A stretch of DNA of 64,000 nucleotides from CAYXPR01 sp964467255 (GCA_964467255.1 CAYXPR010000004.1:76328-140327), one strand, 5' to 3'. Shown: positions 1-9,068, numbered from the stretch's first letter. Numbers and translations are program-made. The notes: a model not told the origin generated them from the letters alone.

Positions 1-850
1 AATTGGTGCTGCCCGTGGATACGCCCAGCTTTTCATGCAGGACGCGCATGGTGGTGGAAAGAGCCGCCTTGCTGCTGCTGGTAGAGAATGCCAGCGTCTG
101 CGGTTCAATCATTTTACGGTAGAAAGGCATTGGGTTTAAGCGTGCGAACACCAGAATGAACACCCCGAACAGGATGTACTGGATGAGGCAGGCTGCCAGT
201 ACCGTGACGACCAGCTTGGCGAGCGAGAAGAGAATATCCATCCCCTGCGTGCCGACCGACCACGCCATGTAGCCAAACACGCCGTAGGGCGCCAGCTGCA
301 CAATGAGTTCAATCATTTTAAAGGTAACAAGCGCCGTTTGCTGCGACACTTCACGCACTTTCGCGGCCTTATCGCCTACCAGATTGATGGTGATACCCGT
401 GAAGATAGCGAAGATAATCACTTGCAGAATATGGCCTTCAACCATAGCTTTCAGCGCGTTATCCGGAATGATGCCCATCAGCGTTTCACCAACGCTCGGG
501 GCTTCCTTTTTAATGGCCGGAATGGCAGAGTTCGTGCCTTCAAAGTGCAGGCTCACGCCTTCACCCGGTTTGAACAGTGCGCCAGCGGCAAGGCCGATGC
601 ACACCGCAAAAGCAGCGGTGAACAGGAAGGTGAAAATGGCTTTAAAGCCCACGCGGGAAACGTTTTTACCAGCGCCCATGTTGGTAACGCCCGAAACCAG
701 TGCAAAGAACACCAGCGGCACAATGACCATTTTGATGAGGTTAATAAAGATGGTGCCCAGTGGTTTTAAGTACGCGGCATCTTCCTTCAGGAAGTAACCT
801 GCCACCACACCCAGAAGTAGACCTGCAATAACCTTCTGCCAAAGCTTCAT
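1..850 (-). CDS. dicarboxylate/amino acid:cation symporter (DAACS family), 3' part cut by window edge
   Basis: Inner-membrane secondary transporter of the GltP/DctA type, which moves C4-dicarboxylates or acidic amino acids with Na+ or H+. The reading frame opens at the ATG at 850 (MKLWQKVIAGLLLG) behind a GGGG-rich leader and stays open to base 1, giving 283 codons. About a third of the protein, including the usual NMDGT motif, lies outside the window. Visible hallmarks are the N-terminal hydrophobic hairpins, the helix reading NLIKMVIVPLVFFAL near residue 40, and the serine-rich reentrant loop motif TSSSKAALSTT near residues 257-267. Family assignment is firm; the substrate cannot be chosen between dicarboxylate and glutamate/aspartate. 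Confidence 0.9.
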   Translation of the reverse strand, partial: MKLWQKVIAGLLLGVVAGYFLKEDAAYLKPLGTIFINLIKMVIVPLVFFALVSGVTNMGAGKNVSRVGFKAIFTFLFTAAFAVCIGLAAGALFKPGEGVSLHFEGTNSAIPAIKKEAPSVGETLMGIIPDNALKAMVEGHILQVIIFAIFTGITINLVGDKAAKVREVSQQTALVTFKMIELIVQLAPYGVFGYMAWSVGTQGMDILFSLAKLVVTVLAACLIQYILFGVFILVFARLNPMPFYRKMIEPQTLAFSTSSSKAALSTTMRVLHEKLGVSTGSTN

Positions 851-1063
851 CTCATATCCCCATAATAATCTTACGAAATTAGCGTTAAACGCACGGCAAA
901 AGCCATACGCCGCAAAAAACATACAGGTTAAAATCATCTTGGGAAGCGCTATTTTTTAACCCATTGAAATATAAAGCGTTTGATATAAGTCATGGCGTTT
1001 TTTATTTCGGTGGGTAGCTGGATAATCCCATGATTTTCTGTTAGAATTTACCCGTTGGCCTTT

Positions 1064-1648
1064 ATGACAAACACGATTCAAAAACAAACGACAGAACTTG
1101 TGCCGTGGAACCAGTGGAATCCGGGGCTGGAGAATGACGCGCTGACGCTGGGGCAGGTGAAAGCCACGCTGCCTGGTGCAAACCCTGAAGATATCAGCCT
1201 TGTGGTGAAGCTGCTCGAGAACCCTAAGTCGCCATTAGCGCTGACGGGGGCGGTGAGCTTGGAGCGGCATGACTGCATTCACATTATATTGGGGCGCGGC
1301 CTGCTCGGGCAGGATGAGGCCTTTGTGATTGGCTTCACCATGGGTACGGCGGGGAGCGAGCTCCACGCGCTGGAGAAATTTGTGTTTAAGAAGGTGGCGC
1401 GGTACCTCTACCCCACCAATTACCGGCTGACGAAAAAGAACCTGCAAGCCTATGAGCTGGGGGTGAAGGCTGGCAAAGCCTGTGGGGCGGATAAAATCTA
1501 CCGGATGCCGCTGGAGGAATGTTATGACCAGACGTTGGGTGAACTTCGCGCGCAGCTTGGCATCCGCACGGCGTTTTTAAAAGAAATCTACCGCGAGGAG
1601 CAGCAGATGCTGCCCGGCACCAAAGCGAGCCAGCGCCTGCCGGTTTAG
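1064..1648 (+). CDS. Coq4-family protein (ubiquinone biosynthesis)
   Basis: Protein of 194 residues starting at the ATG at 1064; an in-frame TTG at 1055 adds three residues and is less likely. The metal-ligand motif of Coq4, HDxxH-x11-E, is exact: H69, D70, H73 and E85, followed by a helical C-terminal half. In eukaryotes and alphaproteobacteria Coq4 binds zinc and acts in ubiquinone synthesis, with a role in oxidative decarboxylation at ring carbon C1. No other ubiquinone gene is near. It converges on trkH, and the two stop codons overlap by 4 bases. No strong ribosome binding site is visible. Family call is from the motif; the function is inherited from the family. Confidence 0.72.
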   Translation: MTNTIQKQTTELVPWNQWNPGLENDALTLGQVKATLPGANPEDISLVVKLLENPKSPLALTGAVSLERHDCIHIILGRGLLGQDEAFVIGFTMGTAGSELHALEKFVFKKVARYLYPTNYRLTKKNLQAYELGVKAGKACGADKIYRMPLEECYDQTLGELRAQLGIRTAFLKEIYREEQQMLPGTKASQRLPV

Positions 1649-3093
1649 TTGCGCCAGAATTTCGGCGTGAGCAGCACCAGCACGGTGAAAAGCTCAAGGC
1701 GCCCCAGCAGCATGGCAAAAGAAATGACCCATTTGGCATAATCGGACAGGGTGCTGTAATTGCCCACTGGGCCGATGATAGGCCCTAGCCCCGGACCCGT
1801 GTTTGAAAGCGCCGTGGCGCTGGCGGACATGCTGGCGATGAAATCCAGATCAGAGAAGGACAGTAAAATCGCTACCACCGCAAAGGATAAGGCATAAAGA
1901 ATAAAGAAGCTTAACACTGAACTACTGACCGATTCGGAAATCGGCTTACCGTTGAACATGCTGCGGAACACGCCGTGCGGCTGGAACAGCTGGTATACCT
2001 GACTGCGTGCAATTTCATGCAGAATCTGGAAGCGGAACATTTTGATGCCGCCGCCAGTGGAGCCGGTGCAGGAAAGGCCGACAGTGATAAAGAAGAACAG
2101 GATGATGGAAAGTGCGCTCCACTGTGTGTAATCCGCAGAAGCAAAACCAGTGGAGGTAGCAACAGACACTATGTTGAAGCTGGCATGGCGCAGCGCATAG
2201 GTGAGGGGCATGTTTTTGGCCAAATGCTCCCACAGCACCATGATGGCAATCACAATAAACAGGCTGCTGAGATACCACCGCACCTGTGAGTCGGTGAAGA
2301 GTGGTTTGTAGCTACCATTCATGCACTGCACGAATAGCACGAATGGCATGCCACCAAGCAGCATGAAGATTGTGCCGGTAACTTCTATCGGAACGCTGTT
2401 AAAGAAAATGAACGAGGCATCGTGCGTGGAAAAACCGGCGGTGGAGATGGTGGCGAAGGAATGGCAGATGGCATCAAATGTGCTCATACCAAAAAACCAG
2501 TAACAAAATGCGCAGGCCCCAACCAAGATGAAATAAACCAAGGCAATCTGCGCAGAAAGCTGTGTGGCGCGCGGCATGACTTTGTCGGACTTGTCGGAGC
2601 TTTCGGTGCGGAAGAGTTGCATCCCACCGATTTTCAGCATCGGCAGAATCGCCAGCGCCATCACCACAATCCCGATACCGCCGATGGCGGTGAGCATGGA
2701 GCGCCAGAGTAGAATGCCCTTGGGCATGGTATCAAGGCCGGAAAACACGCTGGCCCCCGTGGTGGTGAGGCCGGACATGACTTCGAAATATGCATCGGTA
2801 AAGCTGTAGCGATATTCCGACAGCATGAATGGCAGCGTGGCAAAGGCGGCTAGCACAATCCAGCTTAAGTTGGTGAGAATGAAAGCCTGCTTTAAGGAGA
2901 TGTTATCGACAGAGCCTTGGTTGGATAAAATAAGCGCCCCGCCGATAAAGGCTGTGAAGAAGGCGGAGATGGCAAACACCTTCCAGTCATCGGAGGCAAA
3001 GTACACATCCAGCACCGCGCAACCAATCATGCCAACTGCCAGCACCACCAGCAAAATACCAAGCACAAACAGAACAGGGCGGAAGCTCATCAT
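1645..3093 (-). CDS. trkH: TrkH family potassium uptake protein
   Basis: Integral membrane subunit of the Trk K+ uptake system, 482 residues, the normal length for TrkH. It has the expected repeated membrane-pore-membrane units, with filter-like loops reading SGLTTTGASVF near residue 110, ATISTAGFSTH near 220 and a later SVATSTGFASAD and SNTGPGLGP. The start is the ATG at 3093 (MMSFRPV), five bases after the folE stop, so it is probably co-transcribed with folE although the two functions are unrelated. No trkA is present in the window. Its stop overlaps the convergent coq4-like gene by 4 bases. Confidence 0.93.
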   Translation of the reverse strand: MMSFRPVLFVLGILLVVLAVGMIGCAVLDVYFASDDWKVFAISAFFTAFIGGALILSNQGSVDNISLKQAFILTNLSWIVLAAFATLPFMLSEYRYSFTDAYFEVMSGLTTTGASVFSGLDTMPKGILLWRSMLTAIGGIGIVVMALAILPMLKIGGMQLFRTESSDKSDKVMPRATQLSAQIALVYFILVGACAFCYWFFGMSTFDAICHSFATISTAGFSTHDASFIFFNSVPIEVTGTIFMLLGGMPFVLFVQCMNGSYKPLFTDSQVRWYLSSLFIVIAIMVLWEHLAKNMPLTYALRHASFNIVSVATSTGFASADYTQWSALSIILFFFITVGLSCTGSTGGGIKMFRFQILHEIARSQVYQLFQPHGVFRSMFNGKPISESVSSSVLSFFILYALSFAVVAILLSFSDLDFIASMSASATALSNTGPGLGPIIGPVGNYSTLSDYAKWVISFAMLLGRLELFTVLVLLTPKFWRN

Positions 3094-3098
3094 ATTGA

Positions 3099-3707
3099 TT
3101 AGCGGGCGTTGGTAATCAGGTTAAAGAATTCGTGGCGGGTTTTGGAATCTTTGCGGAAGAGGCCCGTCATGTGGCTGGTTTTCATCGAGACGCCTTCTTT
3201 TTTTACGCCGCGCGTGGTCATGCAGCTATGCACGGCTTCAATCACCACACCCACGCCGCGGGGCTTTAAGGCTTCATCAATCGCATTGGCAACCTGCGCC
3301 GTCATTTTTTCCTGAATTTGCAGGCGGCGTGCATACACCTCGACCACACGCGCCAGCTTACTGATGCCGACCACGCGGCCGGAGGGAATATAGCCCACAT
3401 GCGCCACGCCGATAATCGGCACCATGTGGTGCTCGCAGTGCGAGTGGAAGTGAATGTTGGTGAGCACAATCATTTCATCGTAATTTTCGACTTCTTCAAA
3501 CGTGCGCTTTAAAATGGTGATGGGGTCTTGTGCATAGCCCGCAAAAAATTCATCGAACGCGCGCACCACGCGGGCAGGTGTGTCAATCAACCCTTCGCGC
3601 GTTACGTCATCGCCCGTCCAGCGGAGTAAGGTGCGCACAGCCTCTTCGGCTTCGCCACGCGTTGGTTTTTTGCTGGTAGCAGATAATTTTTTGGCTTTTT
3701 TTGCCAT
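3099..3707 (-). CDS. folE: GTP cyclohydrolase I
   Basis: Converts GTP to 7,8-dihydroneopterin triphosphate, the first step of tetrahydrofolate (and often queuosine) synthesis. At 202 residues it has the size of a type IA enzyme. Zinc-ligand and active-site segments are present: HSHCEHHMVP near residue 90 and HSCMTTRGVKK near 165. The first 17 residues are a lysine/serine-rich extension (MAKKAKKLSATSKKPTRG). The ATG at 3707 has an AAGGA sequence about nine bases upstream. trkH follows five bases downstream. Confidence 0.96.
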   Translation of the reverse strand: MAKKAKKLSATSKKPTRGEAEEAVRTLLRWTGDDVTREGLIDTPARVVRAFDEFFAGYAQDPITILKRTFEEVENYDEMIVLTNIHFHSHCEHHMVPIIGVAHVGYIPSGRVVGISKLARVVEVYARRLQIQEKMTAQVANAIDEALKPRGVGVVIEAVHSCMTTRGVKKEGVSMKTSHMTGLFRKDSKTRHEFFNLITNAR

Positions 3708-3739
3708 GTGAAAAGTTCCTTGTGAATGGGTGCTGCTGC

Positions 3740-4780
3740 TTAATGGATGAAAATCTCTACGCGGCGATTTGATTTTTCTTTTACCCCATCTTTGGTCGGC
3801 ACGGCAAGCTTGTCCTCACCATGCGAATAAAGCTGGATGCGCTCGCGCAGAATGCCTTTTTTTACCAAACCATCGCGTACACTGTCGGCACGGCGGCGGG
3901 AAAGAATAAGGTTATATTCGGCGTTGCCGATTGTGTCGGAATAGCCATTTAAAATGACTTCATAGCCTTCTTCTTCTTTTTTCAGCAGCGAGACGACGCG
4001 GTCAATCACCTTGTATCCATCGGTGGTGAGGGCAAAACTGTTGAAGTTAAACAGCACGACGTAAGACGCCTCAACTTCTTCGGTATCCGTTTCCTGCGGA
4101 GCATTCATCCACGGCAGCACTTCGTCTTTTTGCCACGGTAGGGTCTCTTCTTGGTCTTTCCACGGCAGCGATTCATCAGTCTTTGGTTTATCGGCTATGG
4201 CCTTAGCAAGTTTTGTTTTGGGCTTTTCGTCGAATGTGATTTTTTCGTCGGCATTTTCGGGTGCGACTTCTTCAAACTGCGAAGGATTCACGTTTACGGC
4301 GTCTTTGTTTTCGGTGCTGAAATAATCGAGCACTTCAAAAAACTCGCCGCGGCAGGCATCAATATGTTCGTTCTGCCAGTTTTCTTCCTGCTGCTCGACC
4401 CAGCAATCAAACATCGCCTGCGCACGGGCGGCGAGCTCCGGCTCTTTGGCCCGCACCTCCGGCGTGCTGAGTTCAATCAATTTTTGGTGGGCTTCTAGTA
4501 ACGCAAAGAGGCTGGATTTTGGTATATCCCACTCGTTTGGGTCTTCCGGGGGAACATCCTCGCCATTGGCAGCTCGTAGGCCCTTCTTGGCAAATTTTTC
4601 AGCATCCCACCAATCAAACTGGTCGGCCTCGGATTGTGCGAAGGCCTGATATTCCACCGCGAGTGCGGTGCTGTAGGCAGAGCCGGAAGGCTCGGTGGAT
4701 TTTAGCGTGTCGAGTGAAAAGCGCAGGCAGCCTGTGAGCAGCGGCAACGCAAGCAGTAGCACGACTGGTTTAAAACGCAT
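3740..4780 (-). CDS. OmpA-family lipoprotein (peptidoglycan-binding C-terminus)
   Basis: Predicted outer-membrane lipoprotein of 346 residues. The ATG at 4780 gives a clean lipoprotein signal with lipobox LLTGC (Cys18) and a GGGG ribosome site; a longer in-frame version to 4840 would bury the signal peptide and is rejected. The C-terminal ~115 residues form an OmpA-like peptidoglycan-binding domain (ILNGYSDTIGNAEYN, then LSRRRADSVRDGL, ending with NRRVEIFIH). The central linker is acidic and contains three spaced LPW motifs (ESLPWKD, ETLPWQK, EVLPWMN). Similar in design to Pal-like lipoproteins, but the ~200-residue N-terminal part is unrecognised and no tol genes are adjacent. Confidence 0.85.
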   Translation of the reverse strand: MRFKPVVLLLALPLLTGCLRFSLDTLKSTEPSGSAYSTALAVEYQAFAQSEADQFDWWDAEKFAKKGLRAANGEDVPPEDPNEWDIPKSSLFALLEAHQKLIELSTPEVRAKEPELAARAQAMFDCWVEQQEENWQNEHIDACRGEFFEVLDYFSTENKDAVNVNPSQFEEVAPENADEKITFDEKPKTKLAKAIADKPKTDESLPWKDQEETLPWQKDEVLPWMNAPQETDTEEVEASYVVLFNFNSFALTTDGYKVIDRVVSLLKKEEEGYEVILNGYSDTIGNAEYNLILSRRRADSVRDGLVKKGILRERIQLYSHGEDKLAVPTKDGVKEKSNRRVEIFIH

Positions 4781-5058
4781 GTGTCCCCACAAAAGAAAAA
4801 TCCTTAACAACGGCGTTAAAGCGTTTCCCGACGCAGCCATTGTTATCCCTTGGGGGGCGAGTCTAAAGGAGGGGGGTGTTTATTGCAACGCTCCAAATTT
4901 GCCCTTTTGCCGCTTTAGCGCACAGTGTGGCGCACGCGGCACGAAAGGTATATTTTTTATTATATATCAATTATTTAATGTACGGCGTGGGGGCGGGTGT
5001 AATAAGGCTTAAAGTGAAAGGCAATATCCTGTATAAGGCAGGAAGGATTGAGGAAAAA

Positions 5059-5901
5059 ATGCTACCTAACGATGCGTATATAGAAGATTTATTGCGCCGC
5101 GCACTGGAAGAAGATGTGGGCACAGGAGATGTGACCACACTTGCTACCGTGCCGTTTGGCACAGAAGGCCGCTATGAATTCGTAGCGCGCGAGCCGCTGA
5201 TGGTGTGCGGGTTGCCGCTTGCCGCAAAAGTATTCACGTTGCTCGACCCATCACTACAAATAACGCCACGGGTAAAAGATGGCGACGCCGTGCCAGCCGG
5301 TGCCGTTTTAATGACGGTGGAAGGACCCGTGCAGGCCATTTTAACCGGTGAGCGCGTGGCGCTGAACTTTATGCAGCATCTTTCTGCCATTGCCACGCAT
5401 ACGCAGCGTTTTGTGAACGCCGTGGCGGGCACAAAAGCTGAAATACTGGATACGCGTAAAACCACGCCCGGCTTACGTTTTTTGGAAAAATATGCTGTGA
5501 CTTGCGGTGGCGGTGCGAATCACCGCATGGGGCTGTATGACGCAGTGTTGATTAAAGATAATCACATTGCTGCCAGCGGTGGGGTGGTTAAAGCCATCCA
5601 TGCGGCGAAGGCGAATACGAAACTTTTGATTCAGGTGGAATGCGACACGGTGGAGCAGGCCAAAGAAGCCATGCTGGCGGGTGCGGACCGCCTACTGCTC
5701 GACAACATGACGCCCGCATTGCTGGGTGAAGTGGTGGCGTTGAATCAGGCGCATAACCTGCCGCTCGAGGCTTCCGGCGGGGTAACGCTGGAGACGATTC
5801 GGGCGATTGCCGAAACCGGTGTGGATTTTATCTCCATCGGCGGGCTGACCCATTCCGCTCCGCATGTGGATATTGGCTTGGACAGTGCCGAAGGCGCGTA
5901 G
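5059..5901 (+). CDS. nadC: nicotinate-nucleotide diphosphorylase (carboxylating), quinolinate phosphoribosyltransferase
   Basis: Makes nicotinate mononucleotide from quinolinate and PRPP in de novo NAD synthesis. The start is placed at the ATG at 5059, five bases after a GAGG site, giving 280 residues as in other NadC proteins; an upstream in-frame start at 4876 would add an unrelated leader. Recognisable segments are EEDVGTGDVTT at the N-terminus, the substrate-binding LDTRKTTPGLR, GGGANHRMGLYD and the glycine-rich FISIGGLTHSAPHVDIGLD end. nadA and nadB are not in the window. The M48 protease gene starts 13 bases downstream. Confidence 0.95.
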   Translation: MLPNDAYIEDLLRRALEEDVGTGDVTTLATVPFGTEGRYEFVAREPLMVCGLPLAAKVFTLLDPSLQITPRVKDGDAVPAGAVLMTVEGPVQAILTGERVALNFMQHLSAIATHTQRFVNAVAGTKAEILDTRKTTPGLRFLEKYAVTCGGGANHRMGLYDAVLIKDNHIAASGGVVKAIHAAKANTKLLIQVECDTVEQAKEAMLAGADRLLLDNMTPALLGEVVALNQAHNLPLEASGGVTLETIRAIAETGVDFISIGGLTHSAPHVDIGLDSAEGA

Positions 5902-5914
5902 TACCATCAACACT

Positions 5915-7312
5915 ATGATTTCACGCGGCACACGCGCCCTTCGGGGTCTGTTGGTTTTGCTAATGATGACGGCCCTTATGGTGCCGGTGCTGCTGCTCGC
6001 GCAGGATAAAAAAGGCATCTCAACCATTCGCGACGAAGAAATTGAACAGGCGCTGCGCACCTATGTGAACCCGATTTTCCGTACGGCAGGTATTATCCCC
6101 GAAAACGTCGACCTCATTATTGTAAGCGATAATTCGCTGAACGCGTTTGTGGCAGGTGGCATGAAAATGTTTGTGCACACCGGCCTGATTGAATTTTCGG
6201 AAGATCCACTGGTGCTGATTGGGGTGATGGCACACGAAACCGGTCATATTTCCGGTGGCCATTTGATTCGCGTGCAGGACGATTACGAAAAAGCCGGTAT
6301 TCAAACAGCGCTCAGTTATATTTTGGGCGCGGCATCGATCGCCGCCGGTGCACCACAAGCAGGGCAGGCGATTATCAGCGGCGGTGCGCACGCCGCCCAG
6401 CGGAGTGCAATGAAGTTTTCACGCCTGCATGAAGAGGCTGCAGATCAGGCCGCGCTGACCTACCTGACCAAGCTGAAATTTTCGCCCAAAGGGCTTGCAC
6501 AATTGCTCGAAAAATTAAAAGAGCGTGAAAGTATTTATGTGGATCAGGTGGACCCGTATGCGCAAACGCACCCTGTGTCAAAAGACCGTATTCTGCACAT
6601 GAAAACCAGCATGCAGTCGGGCGGGCTTTCTAAAGATGAAGCCCCCGAAGCACTGCAATTGATGCAGCAGCGTGTGGTGGCAAAACTGAAGGCATTTACC
6701 GCGCCACCCGCTGAAATTTTTAAACGCTACCCCGCAGAAGACACGCGCGTGGCGGCACGTTACGCGCGTGCGATTGCACATTTCCGTGTGCCCAATTTGA
6801 AAAAGGGGTTGGAGGAAATTGATGCGCTGCTTGCTGCGCAACCGAACGATCCGTATTTTGTGGAGCTGAAAGGGCAGATGTTGTTTGAGCACGGCAAGGT
6901 GCGGGAAGCGATTCCGTATTATAGCAAGGCGGTGAGCCTGAAGCCGGACTCAAGCTTGTTTCGTTTGGAACTAGCGATGGCACAATTGGCGACGGAAGAC
7001 AAAAAATTCCTGAAAGAAGCGACAGAGCATTTGCGTAAGGCGGTGCTGAAAGAACCACGCAATGCGCTGGCATGGCGCCAGCTGGCGATTGCCTATGGGC
7101 GGGATGAAAAAATGGGCATGTCGTATTTGGCGCTGGCGGAGGAAGCCACACTGCTGGGCAAAAAAGAAGATGCGGATATGTTTATCCTTAAAGCAGAAAA
7201 AGTGTTGCCACCCGGCTCACCCAGCGCGCTGCGCCTGAAGGATTTGGAGCGTATCTTAGAGGAAAAAGACGACGGATTTTTTTCCTCTAAAAAAGAGTTA
7301 ATAGCAGATTAA
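5915..7312 (+). CDS. periplasmic M48 zinc metalloprotease with TPR repeats (BepA-like)
   Basis: Protein of 465 residues. The start at 5915 places a signal/anchor segment (about residues 8-29) at the N-terminus. The zinc-protease motif is HETGH (H107, E108, H111), followed by GGH, with the third ligand likely in LHEEAADQAAL near residue 172. The C-terminal half (about 270-450) is made of TPR-type helical pairs. This is the architecture of BepA/YfgC, which helps outer-membrane protein quality control and LptD maturation in E. coli. The gene downstream encodes a DsbA-like oxidoreductase, consistent with envelope folding work. BepA orthology is inferred from domain order. Confidence 0.88.
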   Translation: MISRGTRALRGLLVLLMMTALMVPVLLLAQDKKGISTIRDEEIEQALRTYVNPIFRTAGIIPENVDLIIVSDNSLNAFVAGGMKMFVHTGLIEFSEDPLVLIGVMAHETGHISGGHLIRVQDDYEKAGIQTALSYILGAASIAAGAPQAGQAIISGGAHAAQRSAMKFSRLHEEAADQAALTYLTKLKFSPKGLAQLLEKLKERESIYVDQVDPYAQTHPVSKDRILHMKTSMQSGGLSKDEAPEALQLMQQRVVAKLKAFTAPPAEIFKRYPAEDTRVAARYARAIAHFRVPNLKKGLEEIDALLAAQPNDPYFVELKGQMLFEHGKVREAIPYYSKAVSLKPDSSLFRLELAMAQLATEDKKFLKEATEHLRKAVLKEPRNALAWRQLAIAYGRDEKMGMSYLALAEEATLLGKKEDADMFILKAEKVLPPGSPSALRLKDLERILEEKDDGFFSSKKELIAD

Positions 7313-7411
7313 CAACTTTAATAAAATTACGACAATTCACTTGCATTTGGCCGCGGGCAGGGCATTATATTTCCTACGCCGATTGGCACAGTAATATTAA
7401 TTTATTCCCCC

Positions 7412-7418
7412 CTAGGAG
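7412..7418 (+). promoter_or_regulatory. ribosome binding site of the dsbA-like gene
   Basis: The sequence CCTAGGAGAT lies about nine bases before the ATG at 7428 and fixes that start. It sits in a 115-base AT-rich gap after the M48 gene. A TTGCAT element near 7340 could be a -35 box, but its spacing to ATTATA/TATATT is ambiguous, so I do not call a promoter. Confidence 0.55.
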
Positions 7419-7427
7419 ATATGTGGT

Positions 7428-8189
7428 ATGGCCTCTGATTCCAGTAATCGCTTCTTGATTTTTGTGGTGCTTGTGCTGACGGTGGTTGCCACCTCAGCCA
7501 TGACAGCAACCTTTATGAAATCTGGTGCCAGCGATGGTGCGCTGGGTGATAAGGTGGCGCAGTTCATTATTGAAAACCCTGAAGTGGTGGCTAACGCGCT
7601 CCGCCAAGCGCAGAAAATTGAACAAGAACGTCTGCAGCGTGAAGCGGAAAAAGCCATTACCGGCAAGCGTGAAGAACTGGAAGCAGACGAAGGCACGCCA
7701 GTGGTGGGCAACCCGAACGGTGATGTAACGGTGGTTGAGTTCTTCGATTATAATTGCGGCTACTGCAAAAAGATTGCGGATGATTTGGCCAAGCTGATTG
7801 AAGCCGACAAGAACGTGAAAATCGTTCTGAAGGAATTCCCAATCCTTGGGCCTTCTTCTGAAACAGCAGCGCGCGCAGGGATGGCAGCGTATCGCCTCGA
7901 TAAAGAAAAGTATTTTGCTTTCCACGTGGAAATGCTGAAAGGCAGCGCACGTGACGAAGCAGCAATGCTAAAGTTGGCTGAAAAAGTGGGCTACAAAGCC
8001 GACAAGATGAAAAAAGAAATGGCCAGCGAAGAAATCACCAAGCAGCTTGCAAAGCACCGTGAACTGGCTGCTGCGGTGGGCATTCGCGGTACGCCGTCTT
8101 TTATTATCAACGGTCAGCTTCAGCGTGGTGCGATGGATTTTGCCGCCCTGAAGGGTCTGGTGGAAAACGCCCGCGCCGCGAAAAAGTAA
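7428..8189 (+). CDS. DsbA family thiol:disulfide oxidoreductase (Com1-like)
   Basis: Membrane-anchored periplasmic thioredoxin-fold protein of 253 residues. One N-terminal transmembrane helix (about 9-29) is followed by a helical linker rich in Gln/Glu (about 50-85), then the thioredoxin/DsbA domain starting near residue 95. The redox site is C110-GY-C113 in FFDYNCGYCKK, and the cis-proline loop is GIRGTPSFIING near 217. Com1/DsbA proteins of this layout in alphaproteobacteria and Coxiella oxidise or isomerise disulfides in envelope proteins. A strong hairpin follows directly, so transcription likely ends here. Confidence 0.9.
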   Translation: MASDSSNRFLIFVVLVLTVVATSAMTATFMKSGASDGALGDKVAQFIIENPEVVANALRQAQKIEQERLQREAEKAITGKREELEADEGTPVVGNPNGDVTVVEFFDYNCGYCKKIADDLAKLIEADKNVKIVLKEFPILGPSSETAARAGMAAYRLDKEKYFAFHVEMLKGSARDEAAMLKLAEKVGYKADKMKKEMASEEITKQLAKHRELAAAVGIRGTPSFIINGQLQRGAMDFAALKGLVENARAAKK

Positions 8190-8210
8190 AACGTTATTTT
8201 TCGTGAAGCA

Positions 8211-9068
8211 TTAAAACAGCCTGGTGGCTTTGGCCCACCAGGCTGTTTTGTTTTGTGAGATATGCTGCGCTGCTTGTGCCGCCTGTGCAGAAGTTTCAAA
8301 CAGGCCAAAACAAGTGCTGCCACTGCCTGACATGCGCGCAAGCTGGCACCCGGCTTCGGCACGCAGTGCGCTAAGCACAGTGTTGATTTCAGGGGCAATG
8401 GCGCACGCAATCGGCTCAAGGTCATTATGCGTTGCTTGCAAAAGAGAAAGTAATTCAGTGTGCGAAGTGGGCGCTGCGGGCATGGGTTGTAATGCGGCGC
8501 GGAAACCACCTATGGTGCGGGAAAAAATATCCCGCGTGCTAATATGAATACCAGGGTTTACCAGCACGGCATGCAGCGTGGGGATGGGGAACGGTGTGAG
8601 CGACTCGCCGATGCCGCGCACCAGCGTGGCAGAGGCGTTGAGGCACACCGGCACATCGGCCCCCAGGCTTAGGGCGAGGGCGTGCAGCATCTCTTGCGGC
8701 ACGTTGAGCTTCCATAGCTGGCTCAGGGCTTTTAGTGCGGCTGCGGCGTCTGTACTGCCGCCACCGACACCACCGCCGACGGGTAGATTTTTTTCAAGAT
8801 GGATGTGCGCGCCGGAATCAATGCCTGTGAGCAACTGTAGTTGCTGTGCCGCTTTCATCACCAGATTTTTTTCCGGCGGTTCTGCCGCCAGCGCATGGGC
8901 AGAGCGGCCAGTTATTTCAAGCGTAAGGTTGTTGGAAGGATGCGCGCTGAGCTGGTCACCCACCTCAGCAAACACCATGAGGCTTTCCAGCAGGTGGTAG
9001 CCATCCGCACGCTTGCCGGTCAGATGCAGAAATAGGTTGACCTTGGCGGGTGCGAATACGGTGGTTAT
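8211..9068 (-). CDS. ispE: 4-diphosphocytidyl-2-C-methyl-D-erythritol kinase, probable ATA start
   Basis: GHMP-family kinase of the MEP isoprenoid pathway that phosphorylates CDP-methylerythritol. The first ATG in frame is at 8978, but it would remove the conserved N-terminus. Reading upstream, the frame encodes VFAPAKVNLFLHLTG and KRADGYHLL, the classic IspE start region, and reaches a stop with no ATG, GTG or TTG. The only sensible start is ATA at 9066-9068, which overlaps the TAA stop of the upstream TPR gene (ATAA) and has GGAG eight bases before it. This gives 285 residues, normal for IspE. The ATP loop is LPVGGGVGGGSTDAA near residues 95-109. The last codons form a terminator stem. Confidence 0.9.
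   Translation of the reverse strand: MTTVFAPAKVNLFLHLTGKRADGYHLLESLMVFAEVGDQLSAHPSNNLTLEITGRSAHALAAEPPEKNLVMKAAQQLQLLTGIDSGAHIHLEKNLPVGGGVGGGSTDAAAALKALSQLWKLNVPQEMLHALALSLGADVPVCLNASATLVRGIGESLTPFPIPTLHAVLVNPGIHISTRDIFSRTIGGFRAALQPMPAAPTSHTELLSLLQATHNDLEPIACAIAPEINTVLSALRAEAGCQLARMSGSGSTCFGLFETSAQAAQAAQHISQNKTAWWAKATRLF
8213..8249. terminator. bidirectional hairpin terminator between dsbA-like gene and ispE
   Basis: A 15-base perfect inverted repeat: left arm AAAACAGCCTGGTGG (8213-8227), right arm CCACCAGGCTGTTTT (8235-8249), seven-base loop. Flanking A and T runs make it a Rho-independent terminator in both directions, for the rightward dsbA-like gene and the leftward ispE. The left edge touches the ispE stop codon and the whole stem lies inside the last ~13 ispE codons. 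Confidence 0.85.
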
